Shown here: piece after piece, positions 8,529 to 17,756 of the stretch
How the letters are laid out: each line of letters opens with the position of its first letter
How positions within the stretch are numbered: position 1 is the stretch's first letter
Assembly: GCA_050291365.1 (NCBI GenBank)
Contig: JBNKJS010000029.1
Coordinates: 20,610-84,609 of the forward strand
Source: JAAGZL01 sp050291365
Lineage (GTDB): Bacteria > Pseudomonadota > Gammaproteobacteria > Chromatiales > Chromatiaceae
Direction: 5' to 3'
Length of the DNA stretch: 64,000 nucleotides
Notes under the pieces: generated by a model
The model's database searches: none
Told to the model about the DNA's origin: nothing
Seen by the model: the letters and a program-made list of their open reading frames with translations, nothing else
Position numbers and translations under genes: made by a program

Positions 8529-9664
8529 GAAACCTGATTTAGCAGTTGGCTGAAACCTAAGTTCAGCCTGCGGTCTGCCAGTTCCAGAACTGGCCGAATA
8601 TCTGCGAGAAGTTGTTTGAGCTCCTGATTGCCAACCCCATCCGTGTTACCTGCCTGGATCTCTCTCATCAGCTCAATTGATGGATCCTCTGCAACCCAAA
8701 CTGTCGGATGCTCTTCAACATTATTGCCCTGATCATCCAACTGCTCGCTGCTAATAACACAGTTTCCGCCAATCTCAACGGCTTTGCGCAGCGCCTCTTC
8801 TGCACTACTAATTAGTCCATGGGTACTTAGTACAGAACCCAGCTCAAACAGAGACATACCAACGCTTACACTCACTCCAAGGCGCTCTCCTGCATACTTC
8901 AGGACCATGTTATCTATATCCTTACTCACCCTTTCAACTGCCAAACGCCCACCTACCCGGTTAGTCAGTGGCAGTACCAGGCCAAATCTGGCCTGATCGA
9001 TACGGGCAGCTAGGTCTTCGGTACGGATTATGTTTTTTATTCTTTTGCCAATTTGAAACAAGAGTTGGAAAAAAACCTTGTTGCCAAGTTTATCTAGTAA
9101 TTCCTGATATCCATCGACCTCAAACACTGCCAGAGTAAACTCGGTTTTATGCCGTGTGGCCAGGGTCAGATTGCGCTCCACATGTAGCTGAAAATAGTTT
9201 CTTCCTGCCAACCCGCTGATTGGATCAAGCTCTACATCCCGCTCAAGCCGCATTACCTGTTGCTGATAACTTACATATGCTGCAACCCGCCCACATAAAA
9301 CTGACTCATCAAACGGTTTACGCACAAAGTCTGTTGCCCCCTCTGCCAGGAGTTGCCTCTTCAGCTCTTCAGTATCATCCTCACCCGAGACCATTATGAT
9401 CGGCAAATTAATCAGCCTAGGATTTCCATCCCCCCTTATGCTCTTTAAAAACTGATGCCCACCCATACCTGGCATCTGAAGATCGCAAAACACTAGACAG
9501 ATATCGTCTTCCGCACGCAACAAGGCTAAAGCTGATTCAGCATCCTCAGCAGCATGTACCAAATACTTCTCTTCGAGCATCTTGCTGATACTCCATCGCA
9601 CCACCTTGGAGTCGTCCACCACCAATATCTGTGGCTTTGTTGGCTTTACAATCTCTGTTTCCAT
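8525..9664 (-). CDS. Response regulator with a degenerate GGDEF domain
   Basis: The 379-residue protein has an N-terminal receiver domain (residues about 12-130; phosphoacceptor Asp61 in VFCDLQMPGMGG, acidic pair D17/D18, Lys in DFVRKPFD). A GGDEF-fold domain follows (about 145-310, starting DPISGLAGRNYF). The signature GGDEF is replaced by an IDQARFGL segment, so the active loop for c-di-GMP synthesis is missing and the domain is expected to be catalytically dead, perhaps a GTP- or protein-binding module. The last 65 residues (TVWVAEDPSIELMREIQAGN...) are a separate helical tail. GGGGAG precedes the ATG. It is a single gene, divergent from the small lipoprotein. Confidence 0.88.
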   Translation of the reverse strand: METEIVKPTKPQILVVDDSKVVRWSISKMLEEKYLVHAAEDAESALALLRAEDDICLVFCDLQMPGMGGHQFLKSIRGDGNPRLINLPIIMVSGEDDTEELKRQLLAEGATDFVRKPFDESVLCGRVAAYVSYQQQVMRLERDVELDPISGLAGRNYFQLHVERNLTLATRHKTEFTLAVFEVDGYQELLDKLGNKVFFQLLFQIGKRIKNIIRTEDLAARIDQARFGLVLPLTNRVGGRLAVERVSKDIDNMVLKYAGERLGVSVSVGMSLFELGSVLSTHGLISSAEEALRKAVEIGGNCVISSEQLDDQGNNVEEHPTVWVAEDPSIELMREIQAGNTDGVGNQELKQLLADIRPVLELADRRLNLGFSQLLNQVS

Positions 9665-9759
9665 ACTGCGCTCCCCAATCGTTGCATAAGGGTAAATTTA
9701 CACACTAGCCATAATATCTTAGTACTGCAAAAAGCAACCACCATAATCTTCTCACTAGA

Positions 9760-9766
9760 CTATACT
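9760..9766 (+). promoter_or_regulatory. Possible sigma-S/sigma-70 -10 element (CTATACT)
   Basis: CTATACT at 9760-9766 matches the -10 preferred by sigma-S and lies about 36 bases before the ATG of the small lipoprotein. The -35 region is poor. The assignment rests on the motif and its position only. Confidence 0.4.
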
Positions 9767-9801
9767 ATTTGCAGAATTATCACGCATCAGAGAAATTACA
9801 T

Positions 9802-10014
9802 ATGAGCATCTGGAAGATATTTACTGCTGCACTCATTTTGTTTGTTCAGGCAGGATGTTCCAATGAAACTGACAACAAGGTCGGTAATAAAGAGAATAAC
9901 GACCACATATGGAAGAGCCAAACCAAGGCCCTTGACCGGGCCAGAGAGGTGGAATCTGTCGTTATAGAATCGACAAAAAATAGGCAGAAGCTAATTGATC
10001 AACAATCTAAATAA
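9802..10014 (+). CDS. Small lipoprotein
   Basis: This 70-residue protein has a type II signal peptide, MSIWKIFTAALILFVQAGC, with the lipobox VQAGC and acylated Cys19. The mature part is only about 50 charged residues (SNETDNKVGNKENNDHIWKSQTKALDRAREVESVV). It ends with a short helix that has heptad-like hydrophobic spacing, as in small outer-membrane lipoproteins. The ATG at 9802 is preceded by AGAGAAA. An in-frame TTG at 9769 would spoil the signal peptide. It converges with the GGDEF-EAL gene. Function unknown. Confidence 0.7.
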   Translation: MSIWKIFTAALILFVQAGCSNETDNKVGNKENNDHIWKSQTKALDRAREVESVVIESTKNRQKLIDQQSK

Positions 10015-10023
10015 GCCTGCTTT

Positions 10024-12861
10024 CTAGGCATCGAACTTACGCTCTAACTCCTCTTTGGACATTGGCCGGTGAAAGAAAAAACCCTGTCCAGCACAATAGC
10101 CGTCACTCAATAGAAAATCTCTTTGGTCTTCAGTCTCAACACCTTCAGCAGTAACCTTTAGACCTAGACTGGAAGCGAGGCTGATAACTGCCCTGGTCAG
10201 CGCAAAATTACTTCCATCACCCGGTATATCTCTAATGAATGAGCGATCGATCTTCAACTTATCCACCGGAAGTTGCTTCAGCTTGGATAGAGACGAGTAA
10301 CCCAATCCATAGTTATCTATAGCAATGCTTACACCACGCATCTTTAAACGTTGCAGCGCTGCAATTGCCTCTTTTGAGTGATTTATAAACGCCGACTCTT
10401 TGACCTCAAGCTCAAGATTAGAGGCAGGAAACCCTGTTACTTCCAGCAACTTCAATATCTTCTGTTCAAAGCAATCACTACTCAACTCGGCCTCTGAAAC
10501 ATTAATGGATAAACGCTCGTTATAACGCCCCTGATCGATCCAGAGCTTTCCTTGGGATAGCGCCTTATTCAGAACCCACTCACTCAATTTGGAAATCAGC
10601 CCCGTGTCTTCAGCCTGCGCTATAAAACGTCTGGGCCCTAGAGTTCCCATATCTGGATGCTCCCAACGCAACAGCACCTCCACTCCAACAATTTTGCCAC
10701 TACTGATCTCAACCTGTGGTTGAAAGTGCAGTACAAACTCATCACGCTCCAATGCTCTTTTCAGGCTGGTTTCCATTAATACTCTTTCAAAGGCTACCGT
10801 GGTCATATCATCTGTATAAAATGCATAGCCGTTGCTCCCGGCCTCCTTGGCCCGATACATTGCAATATCGGCATTCTGAATAAGACCATCTGGTGTATCA
10901 GTATCATCCGGATAGATGCTTATCCCTATACTGCTAGTAATAAAGTACTCATCCCCACGAAGTTCAAATGGCTCAGAAAATGCGTTGACTATTTTTTCAG
11001 CAACCAATGCCGCATCTGCAGGCTCCTCTATACCCTCCACTAGAATGGTGAATTCATCACCTCCATTTCGCGCGACAGCATCATCTATACGCACAGTCCT
11101 GGCAAGCCTTTCGCCCACTGCCCTAAGCAGTTCATCACCAACAGCATGGCCATAACTATCATTAATGATCTTGAAGTTATCCAGATCTAGAAACAGAAGC
11201 GCAAGTTGTGCTTGTTTACGGTAAGCATGTTTTACCGCATGTTCCAAACGCGCGTTAAATAGCAGCCTATTGGGAAGATCGGTCAATGGATCATGATGCG
11301 CAAGGTAATCTAAACGCTCCTGAGACTTTTTAATATTTGTTATGTCTGAAAAAATAGATATGTAATTGACTATCTCTCCATACGCATCCTTTACCGCATT
11401 CACTGCCACCAGAGCTGGCAACAATGAGTCATCTTTACGTTTAGTCCATATCTCGCCTTGCCACTCTCCAGTCTCGTTAACTGCCTCCCACATACTCTCG
11501 GAGAATGCCTCACCTTGTCTCCAGCACTTCCAAATAGTTGTGGTTTTGCCTATTAGTTCATCCTTGGTAAAACCCAGCATACCCTCTATAGCTTTGTTCA
11601 GTTTCAAAACACGCTTATTAGCATCAGTAATAATTATTCCTTCCGCCGTATGTTCGAACACCTCCCCGTACAGCCGCAGATCATCCAATCGTCTATGCAG
11701 TTCATGCTCGGTTTTTTGCAACTCCTCACGCGTTTCGACCAGATCAGATACATCACCTATCGCGCTCACAACACCAACAATATTTTCTTGTCCATCCAAG
11801 AGTGGCGCATAGTTTCCAGCTATATAGCTCACATCATCAAATTCGTTTTGTGACAGTTTGTCGCTAAATTTAACAACCTCTCCACTCATGCATTTTTCAA
11901 TCAAATCCATATGCCGCTCCAAAAACGTCCCGGGTAGTACATGATCTATGGTGCTGTTCTCTATCACTTCCAATGGCAAACCACATATCTCTTCAAAATG
12001 TTTATTTGCAGCCAGGTAATGGCCATTTATATCAAATGCCGCAATCCACGTAGGAGCCGTATCCAGAATTGAGCGCAGCAGATTCCGGCTATCTAGCAAG
12101 GCAAATTCAGTTTGCTTCTGCTCAGTGATGTCCTGGATGGCGCCAAAGACCCTTATAAGCTTATTAGAGCCGTCGAATACTGGTTCGGAAAAAACGGAAA
12201 CATAACGCACTTCTCCATCTAGCCTGACAATTCCAAATGAGATGTTATCCAGTTCACTGCCAGGCTCTGCTTCCAGCAGATCCCTTAAATACTGTGCAAC
12301 TGTGGCCCTATCCTCGGAACATATCCGCGAAAGGAAAAACTTGGTTGTTAGGTTGACCGACTGAGGATCAGCGCTAAATATCCTATATGTTTCACTTGAC
12401 CACTCAATGGCTTTATTCGGGATTTTTATGCTCCAACTGCCAACATGGGCCAATGCCTGCGCCTTCGCCACCTCTACAGCCTTGGGAGCCACCATATTCT
12501 GAAACTGTTTTGGTTTTGGTTTTTGTCTTGGTTTTTGTTTCAGTTTTTTTCTATTGGAATGATATTCCATGATTACAGACAGAAGCCTTGCTCCACTATT
12601 TATAATGTTGTCCTGATGCTCTGGCAACTCCTTTAACGATCCATGTTCACTCATAAGATATCCATAATGTTCGTATTTAGTCCGTAGTTGTATATAGTCT
12701 GTTTCCGGTTTTTCCCCACTATTGTGGTAGCTTAAGGTAACGCCAAGGCCCATACCGTTCATTACATCTGTAAACAGCTCCACGGCATACTCTGTGTCCT
12801 CCACCTGCGACAGATGAACAGCAAGAAACAAAATTTTCTGAGCTAAATCAACACCCGGCAT
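10024..12861 (-). CDS. PAS-PAS-PAS-GGDEF-EAL signalling protein
   Basis: This 945-residue soluble c-di-GMP protein starts with a roughly 105-residue domain I do not recognise. A Lys/Pro/Gln-rich linker follows (about 108-122, KQKPRQKPKPKQ). Three PAS/PAC units follow at about 135-250 (ending GAIQDITEQKQ), 255-385 (ending SAIGDVSDLVE) and 395-515 (ending SIFSDITNIKK). The GGDEF domain (about 520-680) keeps an intact GGDEF, so cyclase activity is plausible. The EAL domain (about 690-940) has EVLLRW, ELEVKESAF and KIDRSFI, but the metal-binding DDFGTG loop reads DNYGLG. Loss of the second Asp suggests weak or no phosphodiesterase activity. No membrane segment is seen, so it senses an intracellular cue. 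Confidence 0.92.
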   Translation of the reverse strand: MPGVDLAQKILFLAVHLSQVEDTEYAVELFTDVMNGMGLGVTLSYHNSGEKPETDYIQLRTKYEHYGYLMSEHGSLKELPEHQDNIINSGARLLSVIMEYHSNRKKLKQKPRQKPKPKQFQNMVAPKAVEVAKAQALAHVGSWSIKIPNKAIEWSSETYRIFSADPQSVNLTTKFFLSRICSEDRATVAQYLRDLLEAEPGSELDNISFGIVRLDGEVRYVSVFSEPVFDGSNKLIRVFGAIQDITEQKQTEFALLDSRNLLRSILDTAPTWIAAFDINGHYLAANKHFEEICGLPLEVIENSTIDHVLPGTFLERHMDLIEKCMSGEVVKFSDKLSQNEFDDVSYIAGNYAPLLDGQENIVGVVSAIGDVSDLVETREELQKTEHELHRRLDDLRLYGEVFEHTAEGIIITDANKRVLKLNKAIEGMLGFTKDELIGKTTTIWKCWRQGEAFSESMWEAVNETGEWQGEIWTKRKDDSLLPALVAVNAVKDAYGEIVNYISIFSDITNIKKSQERLDYLAHHDPLTDLPNRLLFNARLEHAVKHAYRKQAQLALLFLDLDNFKIINDSYGHAVGDELLRAVGERLARTVRIDDAVARNGGDEFTILVEGIEEPADAALVAEKIVNAFSEPFELRGDEYFITSSIGISIYPDDTDTPDGLIQNADIAMYRAKEAGSNGYAFYTDDMTTVAFERVLMETSLKRALERDEFVLHFQPQVEISSGKIVGVEVLLRWEHPDMGTLGPRRFIAQAEDTGLISKLSEWVLNKALSQGKLWIDQGRYNERLSINVSEAELSSDCFEQKILKLLEVTGFPASNLELEVKESAFINHSKEAIAALQRLKMRGVSIAIDNYGLGYSSLSKLKQLPVDKLKIDRSFIRDIPGDGSNFALTRAVISLASSLGLKVTAEGVETEDQRDFLLSDGYCAGQGFFFHRPMSKEELERKFDA

Positions 12862-13450
12862 TCCAGCGTACTCTTATAATTATTTGCGCATCCCTCACAA
12901 CAACCTTCCATTTACATGATTTTTCTTAATTATCCAGTTCTTAAGCCCTGCAATATGCTACAGGCCTTCATCTTCAGGCTTTTTTAAATATGTTTTCTGT
13001 ATGCAATTAATCTATTCCTGCTCATATTATTCTGAAATAGAGCACAAGCGATGGGGTACAACCATACCTCTGTGATTGTTAGTGTTTATGTAGAAAATTA
13101 GTGGCACTCATTCGACAGGAAACCATCACGAGTAGCAGACCATCTCTCCTCCACAACAACGTCCACATGCTGCTTAATATATTCTTCCCGAGAATCATTA
13201 AATTACTTATTTATACTAAGCTAATTATATCTCGGCCGACACTTATAGCTCTATCCGATCTTGTAGTCAACGCACAATACAACTAAGTAAACAGGTCAAA
13301 TAAATAGCCAAAATAATAATATTCTGTAAAAACTTATAATTATGGCGCTTTGTTATTTTTATTTAATAAGTAAACGTTTTAACTAATAGGAAATAAACGC
13401 ATACAACAAGGAGAGCAAGCAAAGATATCTGCTTACATAACTGTGGATAG
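12862..13450. other. AT-rich intergenic region without a supported gene
   Basis: These 589 bases lie upstream of the GGDEF-EAL gene and downstream of the histidine-kinase operon. An open frame at 13101-13286 has no ribosome binding site and no recognisable product. The stretch is AT-rich, more so toward 13290-13400, and probably holds the GGDEF-EAL promoter and the operon 3' end. I see no convincing RNA gene. Confidence 0.5.
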
Positions 13451-14929
13451 TTAACAAATAGGAAAGGAGACCACTACACGCAATCCTTGGCCGCTGGCCA
13501 CATCGGTCAAAATCACATCTGCGCCATGCAGGTCGGCAATCTGCTTAACAATAGAGAGACCCAGACCGCTTCCCTGCGCCTCAACGCCTTCACCACGTTG
13601 AAAACGTTGAAACAGATCCTCTCTTTCTGCTTCTGGTACTCCAGGCCCACTGTCCTCTACCAGCAAACAGATGGTGTCGGACTCCAGCAGCAGTTGAACC
13701 CGCACCACTCCTCCGGTCGGCGTGTAGCGTATCCCGTTATCCACCAGGTTTCGCACCAGAATGCTTAGGGTAGCCTCATCTCCCTGGATATTTAATGGCA
13801 TATCTGGACTATCCAGAGAGAGCTCGATCTGCTTGTCCAGGGCGCGTCCACCGATCATGGCTAGGACATCCGCTACCACTGCTCGTAGATCGAGCTGCTG
13901 GCTCAGAATTATCTCTCTTTGCATGGTATCAGCGCGAGCCAAGGTAAGCAGCTGTTCCAGCATATGCGTGGTGCGATCGACCCCGTTGACGATATTATTC
14001 AGAAAACTGGCATTCTCCTCGTTATTATCATCAAGCTGTTTTACCTGCGCCTGGGTCTTGAGGGCTGCCAGGGGAGTGCGCAGTTCATGGGCGGCGTTTG
14101 CGGTAAAACGGCGCTCGTTTTCCATAGCTTTCTGCACCCGAAGGAACAGCCGGTTCAGGGAGTCAACGATGGGAATCACTTCACCAGGTACATTATCTGT
14201 GGGAATTGGCTGCAGGGAGCCTGGGGCCCGCTGCTCCACCGTCTCAGCCACCTGCTCCAACGGTCGCAGCCCTTTACCAATAGTTGCCCAGATGATTAAT
14301 CCCAGAATTGGCAGTGATAGAAACATGGGCCACAGGCTGTTAATCAGTATTGCCTTAACGGTTTCCTGACGAACAGCCATCCGTTCACCGACATGCACCC
14401 GTAAAGTTGGATCCTGTATGCTTAGGCCAAACACACGCCACCCCTCCTCACCGTCGCCAAGGTTATCAAAACCCTCGTTGTCTAAATGAAATGATGGGGC
14501 ATTAGGAGAACGCAACATGGGCCTACCATCGTCGTAACTCACAAGAAAAGCGATTTTCGATTCGTACTTGTGTCCTGGACTGGTTTCACTAGATAGCAGG
14601 GTAAGGTAGTCATCCTGTTTATCAGGACCGGTCTCCTTCCCGTACTTTATTACCAACTGGGTCAGCAGTGGCGAACGCCACAGCGCCCTCTCTCCCAGCT
14701 CCGAAACCAGGCGCTGCAGGACCTCCCGTCTCTCCACCTCCTCATCCGCCTCATGGATAAGCAAGGTAGCCAGTACCCGTGCCTCCTGAGCCAGGGCAGC
14801 GTCATACACCTCTTCCACCTCAGACTGTGCAGCCCGGTACACAAACAGGATTACGACGCCCCAGAGTATGACAACCGCCGTGATCAGACCTAGCAGAAGT
14901 CGCTTGTGGATAGTACGGACAGTTGGCAT
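13451..14929 (-). CDS. QseC-type sensor histidine kinase
   Basis: This 492-residue membrane kinase has one helix at about residues 10-30 (LLLGLITAVVILWGVVILFVY) and a periplasmic region of roughly 160 residues. A second helix lies near 195-215 (SLWPMFLSLPILGLIIWATIG), followed by a HAMP linker. The H-box is NAAHELRTPLAAL with phospho-His281, and the ATPase boxes are LVRNLVDNGIRYTP, VEDSGPGVPE and GSGLGLSIVKQI. The layout is that of QseC/PmrB-like kinases. It lies two bases after the response-regulator gene and ends the operon that begins at 19920, so it most likely senses a product or substrate of that operon. Confidence 0.92.
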   Translation of the reverse strand: MPTVRTIHKRLLLGLITAVVILWGVVILFVYRAAQSEVEEVYDAALAQEARVLATLLIHEADEEVERREVLQRLVSELGERALWRSPLLTQLVIKYGKETGPDKQDDYLTLLSSETSPGHKYESKIAFLVSYDDGRPMLRSPNAPSFHLDNEGFDNLGDGEEGWRVFGLSIQDPTLRVHVGERMAVRQETVKAILINSLWPMFLSLPILGLIIWATIGKGLRPLEQVAETVEQRAPGSLQPIPTDNVPGEVIPIVDSLNRLFLRVQKAMENERRFTANAAHELRTPLAALKTQAQVKQLDDNNEENASFLNNIVNGVDRTTHMLEQLLTLARADTMQREIILSQQLDLRAVVADVLAMIGGRALDKQIELSLDSPDMPLNIQGDEATLSILVRNLVDNGIRYTPTGGVVRVQLLLESDTICLLVEDSGPGVPEAEREDLFQRFQRGEGVEAQGSGLGLSIVKQIADLHGADVILTDVASGQGLRVVVSFPIC

Positions 14930-14931
14930 AG

Positions 14932-15603
14932 CTAGCTATCACCCTTCTGTTTATGGATGGTATAACCGACTCCACGCACCGTATGAATCAGCTCTTTACC
15001 CAGTTTTTTGCGCAGATGGTGAATATAGACCTCCATGGCGTTACTCTCTACCCCCTCCTCCCAGCCGTACAGCGCCTCCTCCAACTGTTCGCGCGAAAGA
15101 ACTCGACCACAGTTGTTAAGCAACGCCTCCAGTACCGAAAACTCGTGGCTACCCAGAGAGACAACCTCATCATTCAGATATACGGTGCGTGCCGCAGGAT
15201 CAACAGTAAGTTTTCCGTGCTGGATAACGGCAGCAGCACGCCCCTCGCGCCGACGGGTAATAGATCTTAACCTGGCAGCAACCTCCATCAGATCAAACGG
15301 TTTGATCAAATAGTCATCCGCCCCCTGATCCAATCCGGTAATACGGTCTTCCACCGTATCCCGCGCGGTTAGTACCAGTACCGGTAGATCGTTGTTAGCC
15401 TCACGCAGCTTGCGCAACACCTCAAGACCATCCTGACGAGGCAGGCCAAGATCCAGGATCAGGGCATCCAGATGCTCGGTGGCCAACGCCTGTTCGGCGG
15501 CAACCCCATCACGCACCCAGTCCACTGTATAGCCAAGCTTCTGCAGCCCGGTGGAAAGCCCTTCTCCCAGTAGTTGATCATCTTCGGCTAACAAAACTCG
15601 CAT
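14932..15603 (-). CDS. OmpR-family response regulator (QseB/PmrA type)
   Basis: The 223-residue regulator has a receiver domain (residues 1-120; acidic D8/D9, phosphoacceptor Asp51 in LILDLGLP, Thr in LTARD, Lys in LIKPFD). A winged-helix DNA-binding domain (about 128-220) carries SLGSHEFSVLEALLNN and YIHHLRKKL. Asp51 and the total length agree with QseB. Such regulators bind direct repeats of CTTAA-like half-sites one helical turn apart, and one such repeat lies at 19967-19982 before the first gene of this operon. The gene sits two bases after the TPR gene and two before the kinase. Confidence 0.93.
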   Translation of the reverse strand: MRVLLAEDDQLLGEGLSTGLQKLGYTVDWVRDGVAAEQALATEHLDALILDLGLPRQDGLEVLRKLREANNDLPVLVLTARDTVEDRITGLDQGADDYLIKPFDLMEVAARLRSITRRREGRAAAVIQHGKLTVDPAARTVYLNDEVVSLGSHEFSVLEALLNNCGRVLSREQLEEALYGWEEGVESNAMEVYIHHLRKKLGKELIHTVRGVGYTIHKQKGDS

Positions 15604-15605
15604 AG

Positions 15606-16256
15606 TTACTTGTGATGTTTCCTCGCTTCAGCTAGAGCCATCCGCACCTCTTCCTTACGACCGGCATCGGCAACAGGACGATTTGGACGAGGAGCAGCTG
15701 CCAACGCCCGCTCAAAGGCCTTGATCGCGCCAGCGTAGTCCTTTTGTCTCATCAGAAAATCGCCATAAAAATAGTTGGGATCTATACCGTTTGGATTCAG
15801 CTGCAGCGCCTTTGTCAGATAGATACGCGCCTTTTTATCACTTCCGAAAGCCAACGGCCATCCTGGGACTTGATAGTACAGACTGCCTAAAGAGGTGTAC
15901 ACCGATCCATTCAGTGCGTTTGCATCGATCTTTTTCGCCTGGAGTAGAAGTTCTTTAGCCTTGGTAACCAGATTCACCGCCTTGAATTGCGCAATGCCGC
16001 GCAGTTCACCTGCTGTACTAGCCAGGATGATAGCCTCCCATATCATTGGTTCCGCCTGGCCCGGATTGGCGCTGGTTATAGCACTGGCCTTTTGCGCCAA
16101 CTTCTCAAAGGCATCTTTGCGTTGCGCCTTGGGCGTCTGGTAGTTGACCTGCGCCCACTCCTTACTCAGAGCCTCCACCTTAGGGCTCATCTGCGCCCAC
16201 AAAGGAGTAGTGAAAATAAAACAAAGTAGAAACCTGGTCACTGTTCGAATATTCAT
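15606..16256 (-). CDS. Periplasmic TPR-containing protein
   Basis: The 216-residue protein begins with a signal peptide (MNIRTVTRFLLCFIFTTPLWAQ, about 22 residues) and is followed by helical repeats. The clearest TPR-like units are near 140-175 (KKARIYLTKALQLNPNGIDPNYFYGDFL) and 175-200 (QKDYAGAIKAFERALAAAP). The first half has further helices (DAFEKLAQKASAI, AKELLLQAKKI). It may act as a periplasmic adaptor for substrates or for the kinase sensor domain, which is an inference from its place in the operon. Its ATG overlaps the SDR stop by four bases (ATGA). Confidence 0.82.
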   Translation of the reverse strand: MNIRTVTRFLLCFIFTTPLWAQMSPKVEALSKEWAQVNYQTPKAQRKDAFEKLAQKASAITSANPGQAEPMIWEAIILASTAGELRGIAQFKAVNLVTKAKELLLQAKKIDANALNGSVYTSLGSLYYQVPGWPLAFGSDKKARIYLTKALQLNPNGIDPNYFYGDFLMRQKDYAGAIKAFERALAAAPRPNRPVADAGRKEEVRMALAEARKHHK

Positions 16257-17059
16257 GAGTATTCTCCTCTGGCAAAAGGTGACATCTTAAGATTTTGTTT
16301 ATATAGAGCCTTGTCCACCAGCCGTGGAAACAGGGCGTTGATACGGACGAACAGGGACTCGGGGAAACCAAGATAGAGCTCCTTCTTGCCACTAACAATG
16401 CTATCCACAATGCGGGCTGCAACCCAATCTGGCTCATCCATGTTCATCTTTACTTCATCGGCCATCTGGTAGACGGCACTAGAATTGAGTTTGGTCTTTA
16501 CCGCCCGTGGGGCCACATAGGTAACTCCGATATTGGTATCGGCCAGCTCTCGGCGTAGCGCCTCGGTAAACCCACGTAGTCCAAACTTGCTGGCCGAATA
16601 AGCGGCAAACCAGGCAAAGGCAATGGAACCGAAAGTGGAGCCCACATTAACGATGCGCCCCCGGTCCTGCTCAATCATCTGGGGCAGCACTCGCCGGGTA
16701 ATCAACATGGGGGTAATGGTGTTGAGCCGAATAATGCGCTCCAGAACTGCTGGATCCTCTTCAGCGAAAGGGCGGAAGCTCTGTAGCCCTGCATTGTTTA
16801 TGAGCAGATCCACACCACCAAGCTCTTTGACCGCTTGATCTACCGCGGCATCACGCTGATCACCCTCTAATAGATCAGCCTCAATCACCACACTACTACC
16901 GCCACCGGCATTAATCTCACTAGAGAGCTCGTCCAGCAGGGCCCGGTTGCGTCCCAGCAGGGAGACGACCGCACCCTCTGCCGCCAGGGCCTTGGCAATC
17001 TCAGCGCCAATTCCACCGGCAGCACCGGTCAGGATGGTTCGTGTACCTTTAAGTTTCAC
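16253..17059 (-). CDS. Short-chain dehydrogenase/reductase (hemolysin-ligase operon)
   Basis: This 268-residue SDR has the cofactor motif ILTGAAGGIG near residue 10, LLINNAG near 88, the catalytic Ser in VNVGSTFGS, and Tyr/Lys in YSASKFG near 155. A C-terminal segment (YLGFPESLFVRINALFPRLVDKALYKQ) is typical of SDRs acting on lipid-like substrates at the membrane. I chose the GTG at 17059 because AAGGAG lies about 9 bases upstream and it gives MKLKGTRTILTG. The ATG at 17101 would overlap the preceding gene by 23 bases and add a non-homologous extension. It probably reduces or oxidises a product of the upstream ligase and diiron enzyme. Confidence 0.88.
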   Translation of the reverse strand: MKLKGTRTILTGAAGGIGAEIAKALAAEGAVVSLLGRNRALLDELSSEINAGGGSSVVIEADLLEGDQRDAAVDQAVKELGGVDLLINNAGLQSFRPFAEEDPAVLERIIRLNTITPMLITRRVLPQMIEQDRGRIVNVGSTFGSIAFAWFAAYSASKFGLRGFTEALRRELADTNIGVTYVAPRAVKTKLNSSAVYQMADEVKMNMDEPDWVAARIVDSIVSGKKELYLGFPESLFVRINALFPRLVDKALYKQNLKMSPFARGEYS

Positions 17060-17078
17060 AATCTCTCTCCTTCGAATG

Positions 17079-17756
17079 TTAGGCAGCTTTGCTGCCTTCA
17101 CGTGGAATCAATGGCAGCCCGCGGAAGATATCGCCATACAGCTTGTAGAAACGCTTGGCGGTATGGATTACGAACTGACGGTCTTCCTCGCTCTCAATAC
17201 GGTTCACCACTTTCTCGAAATGATCCATATGGGAGATATCCAAAGCGCCGTGGCTATTCAGATAGCTGAAGGCCTCGTCTGGCAGCCCCAAGCTGCTCTG
17301 GATATTCTTGGCCGCCTCAAGGGCAATATTGATGCTAGTCCCTTCCAGCACCAGCACCATGCCGAACAGGCCAATAGGATTGCGTCGCTGAACCACGTCA
17401 TAGGCATAGGCGCACATCAACTCCGCAGCCATACCTGGTTCTTCATTCCGCACCGCCTCGGCATCGCCACCGCACACCTTGATGTCGTTGAGGATCCACT
17501 CCTGGTGTCCCAACTCCTCTTCGATGTAATGGGCTAAGGCGTCCCGCAGCCACTCTGCAGAGTGTGGCACCTTCGCGCCACATGCCATCAACAGTGGCGT
17601 GGTGTGTTTTACGTGATGATAGGCCTGGGTAAGAAAGGCGATATAACTCTCCAGGGAGAGTTCTCCCCGCGCACCCTGCTGGATAAAAGGGATCGACAGA
17701 AGCTCCTGACGTTCCGCTTCGGTCGCCTTGTTCAGCTCTGCATAAAAATTACTCAT
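17079..17756 (-). CDS. Haem-oxygenase-like diiron protein (TenA/iron-containing redox enzyme family)
   Basis: The 225-residue, all-helical protein has the ligand pattern of haem-oxygenase-like diiron oxidases and oxygenases: EEELGHQEWIL (residues about 79-90, ExxGHxxW), LVLEGTSI (about 138-145), and LNSHGALDISHMDHF (about 168-182, H...D..H). Relatives include UndA, BesC and SznF-type enzymes that activate oxygen on fatty acids or amino acids. The substrate here cannot be read from sequence. Its ATG overlaps the ligase stop by four bases, so the two are translationally coupled. That placement suggests it acts on an acid handled by the ligase. Confidence 0.85.
   Translation of the reverse strand: MSNFYAELNKATEAERQELLSIPFIQQGARGELSLESYIAFLTQAYHHVKHTTPLLMACGAKVPHSAEWLRDALAHYIEEELGHQEWILNDIKVCGGDAEAVRNEEPGMAAELMCAYAYDVVQRRNPIGLFGMVLVLEGTSINIALEAAKNIQSSLGLPDEAFSYLNSHGALDISHMDHFEKVVNRIESEEDRQFVIHTAKRFYKLYGDIFRGLPLIPREGSKAA

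Noticed and set aside
12500..12545. Tandem T/G-rich repeat
   Set aside because: It is the coding sequence of the Lys/Pro/Gln-rich linker of the GGDEF-EAL protein, not an independent repeat element.
13101..13286. Open frame of 61 codons in the AT-rich gap
   Set aside because: No ribosome binding site, no recognisable product and composition like the surrounding non-coding DNA.
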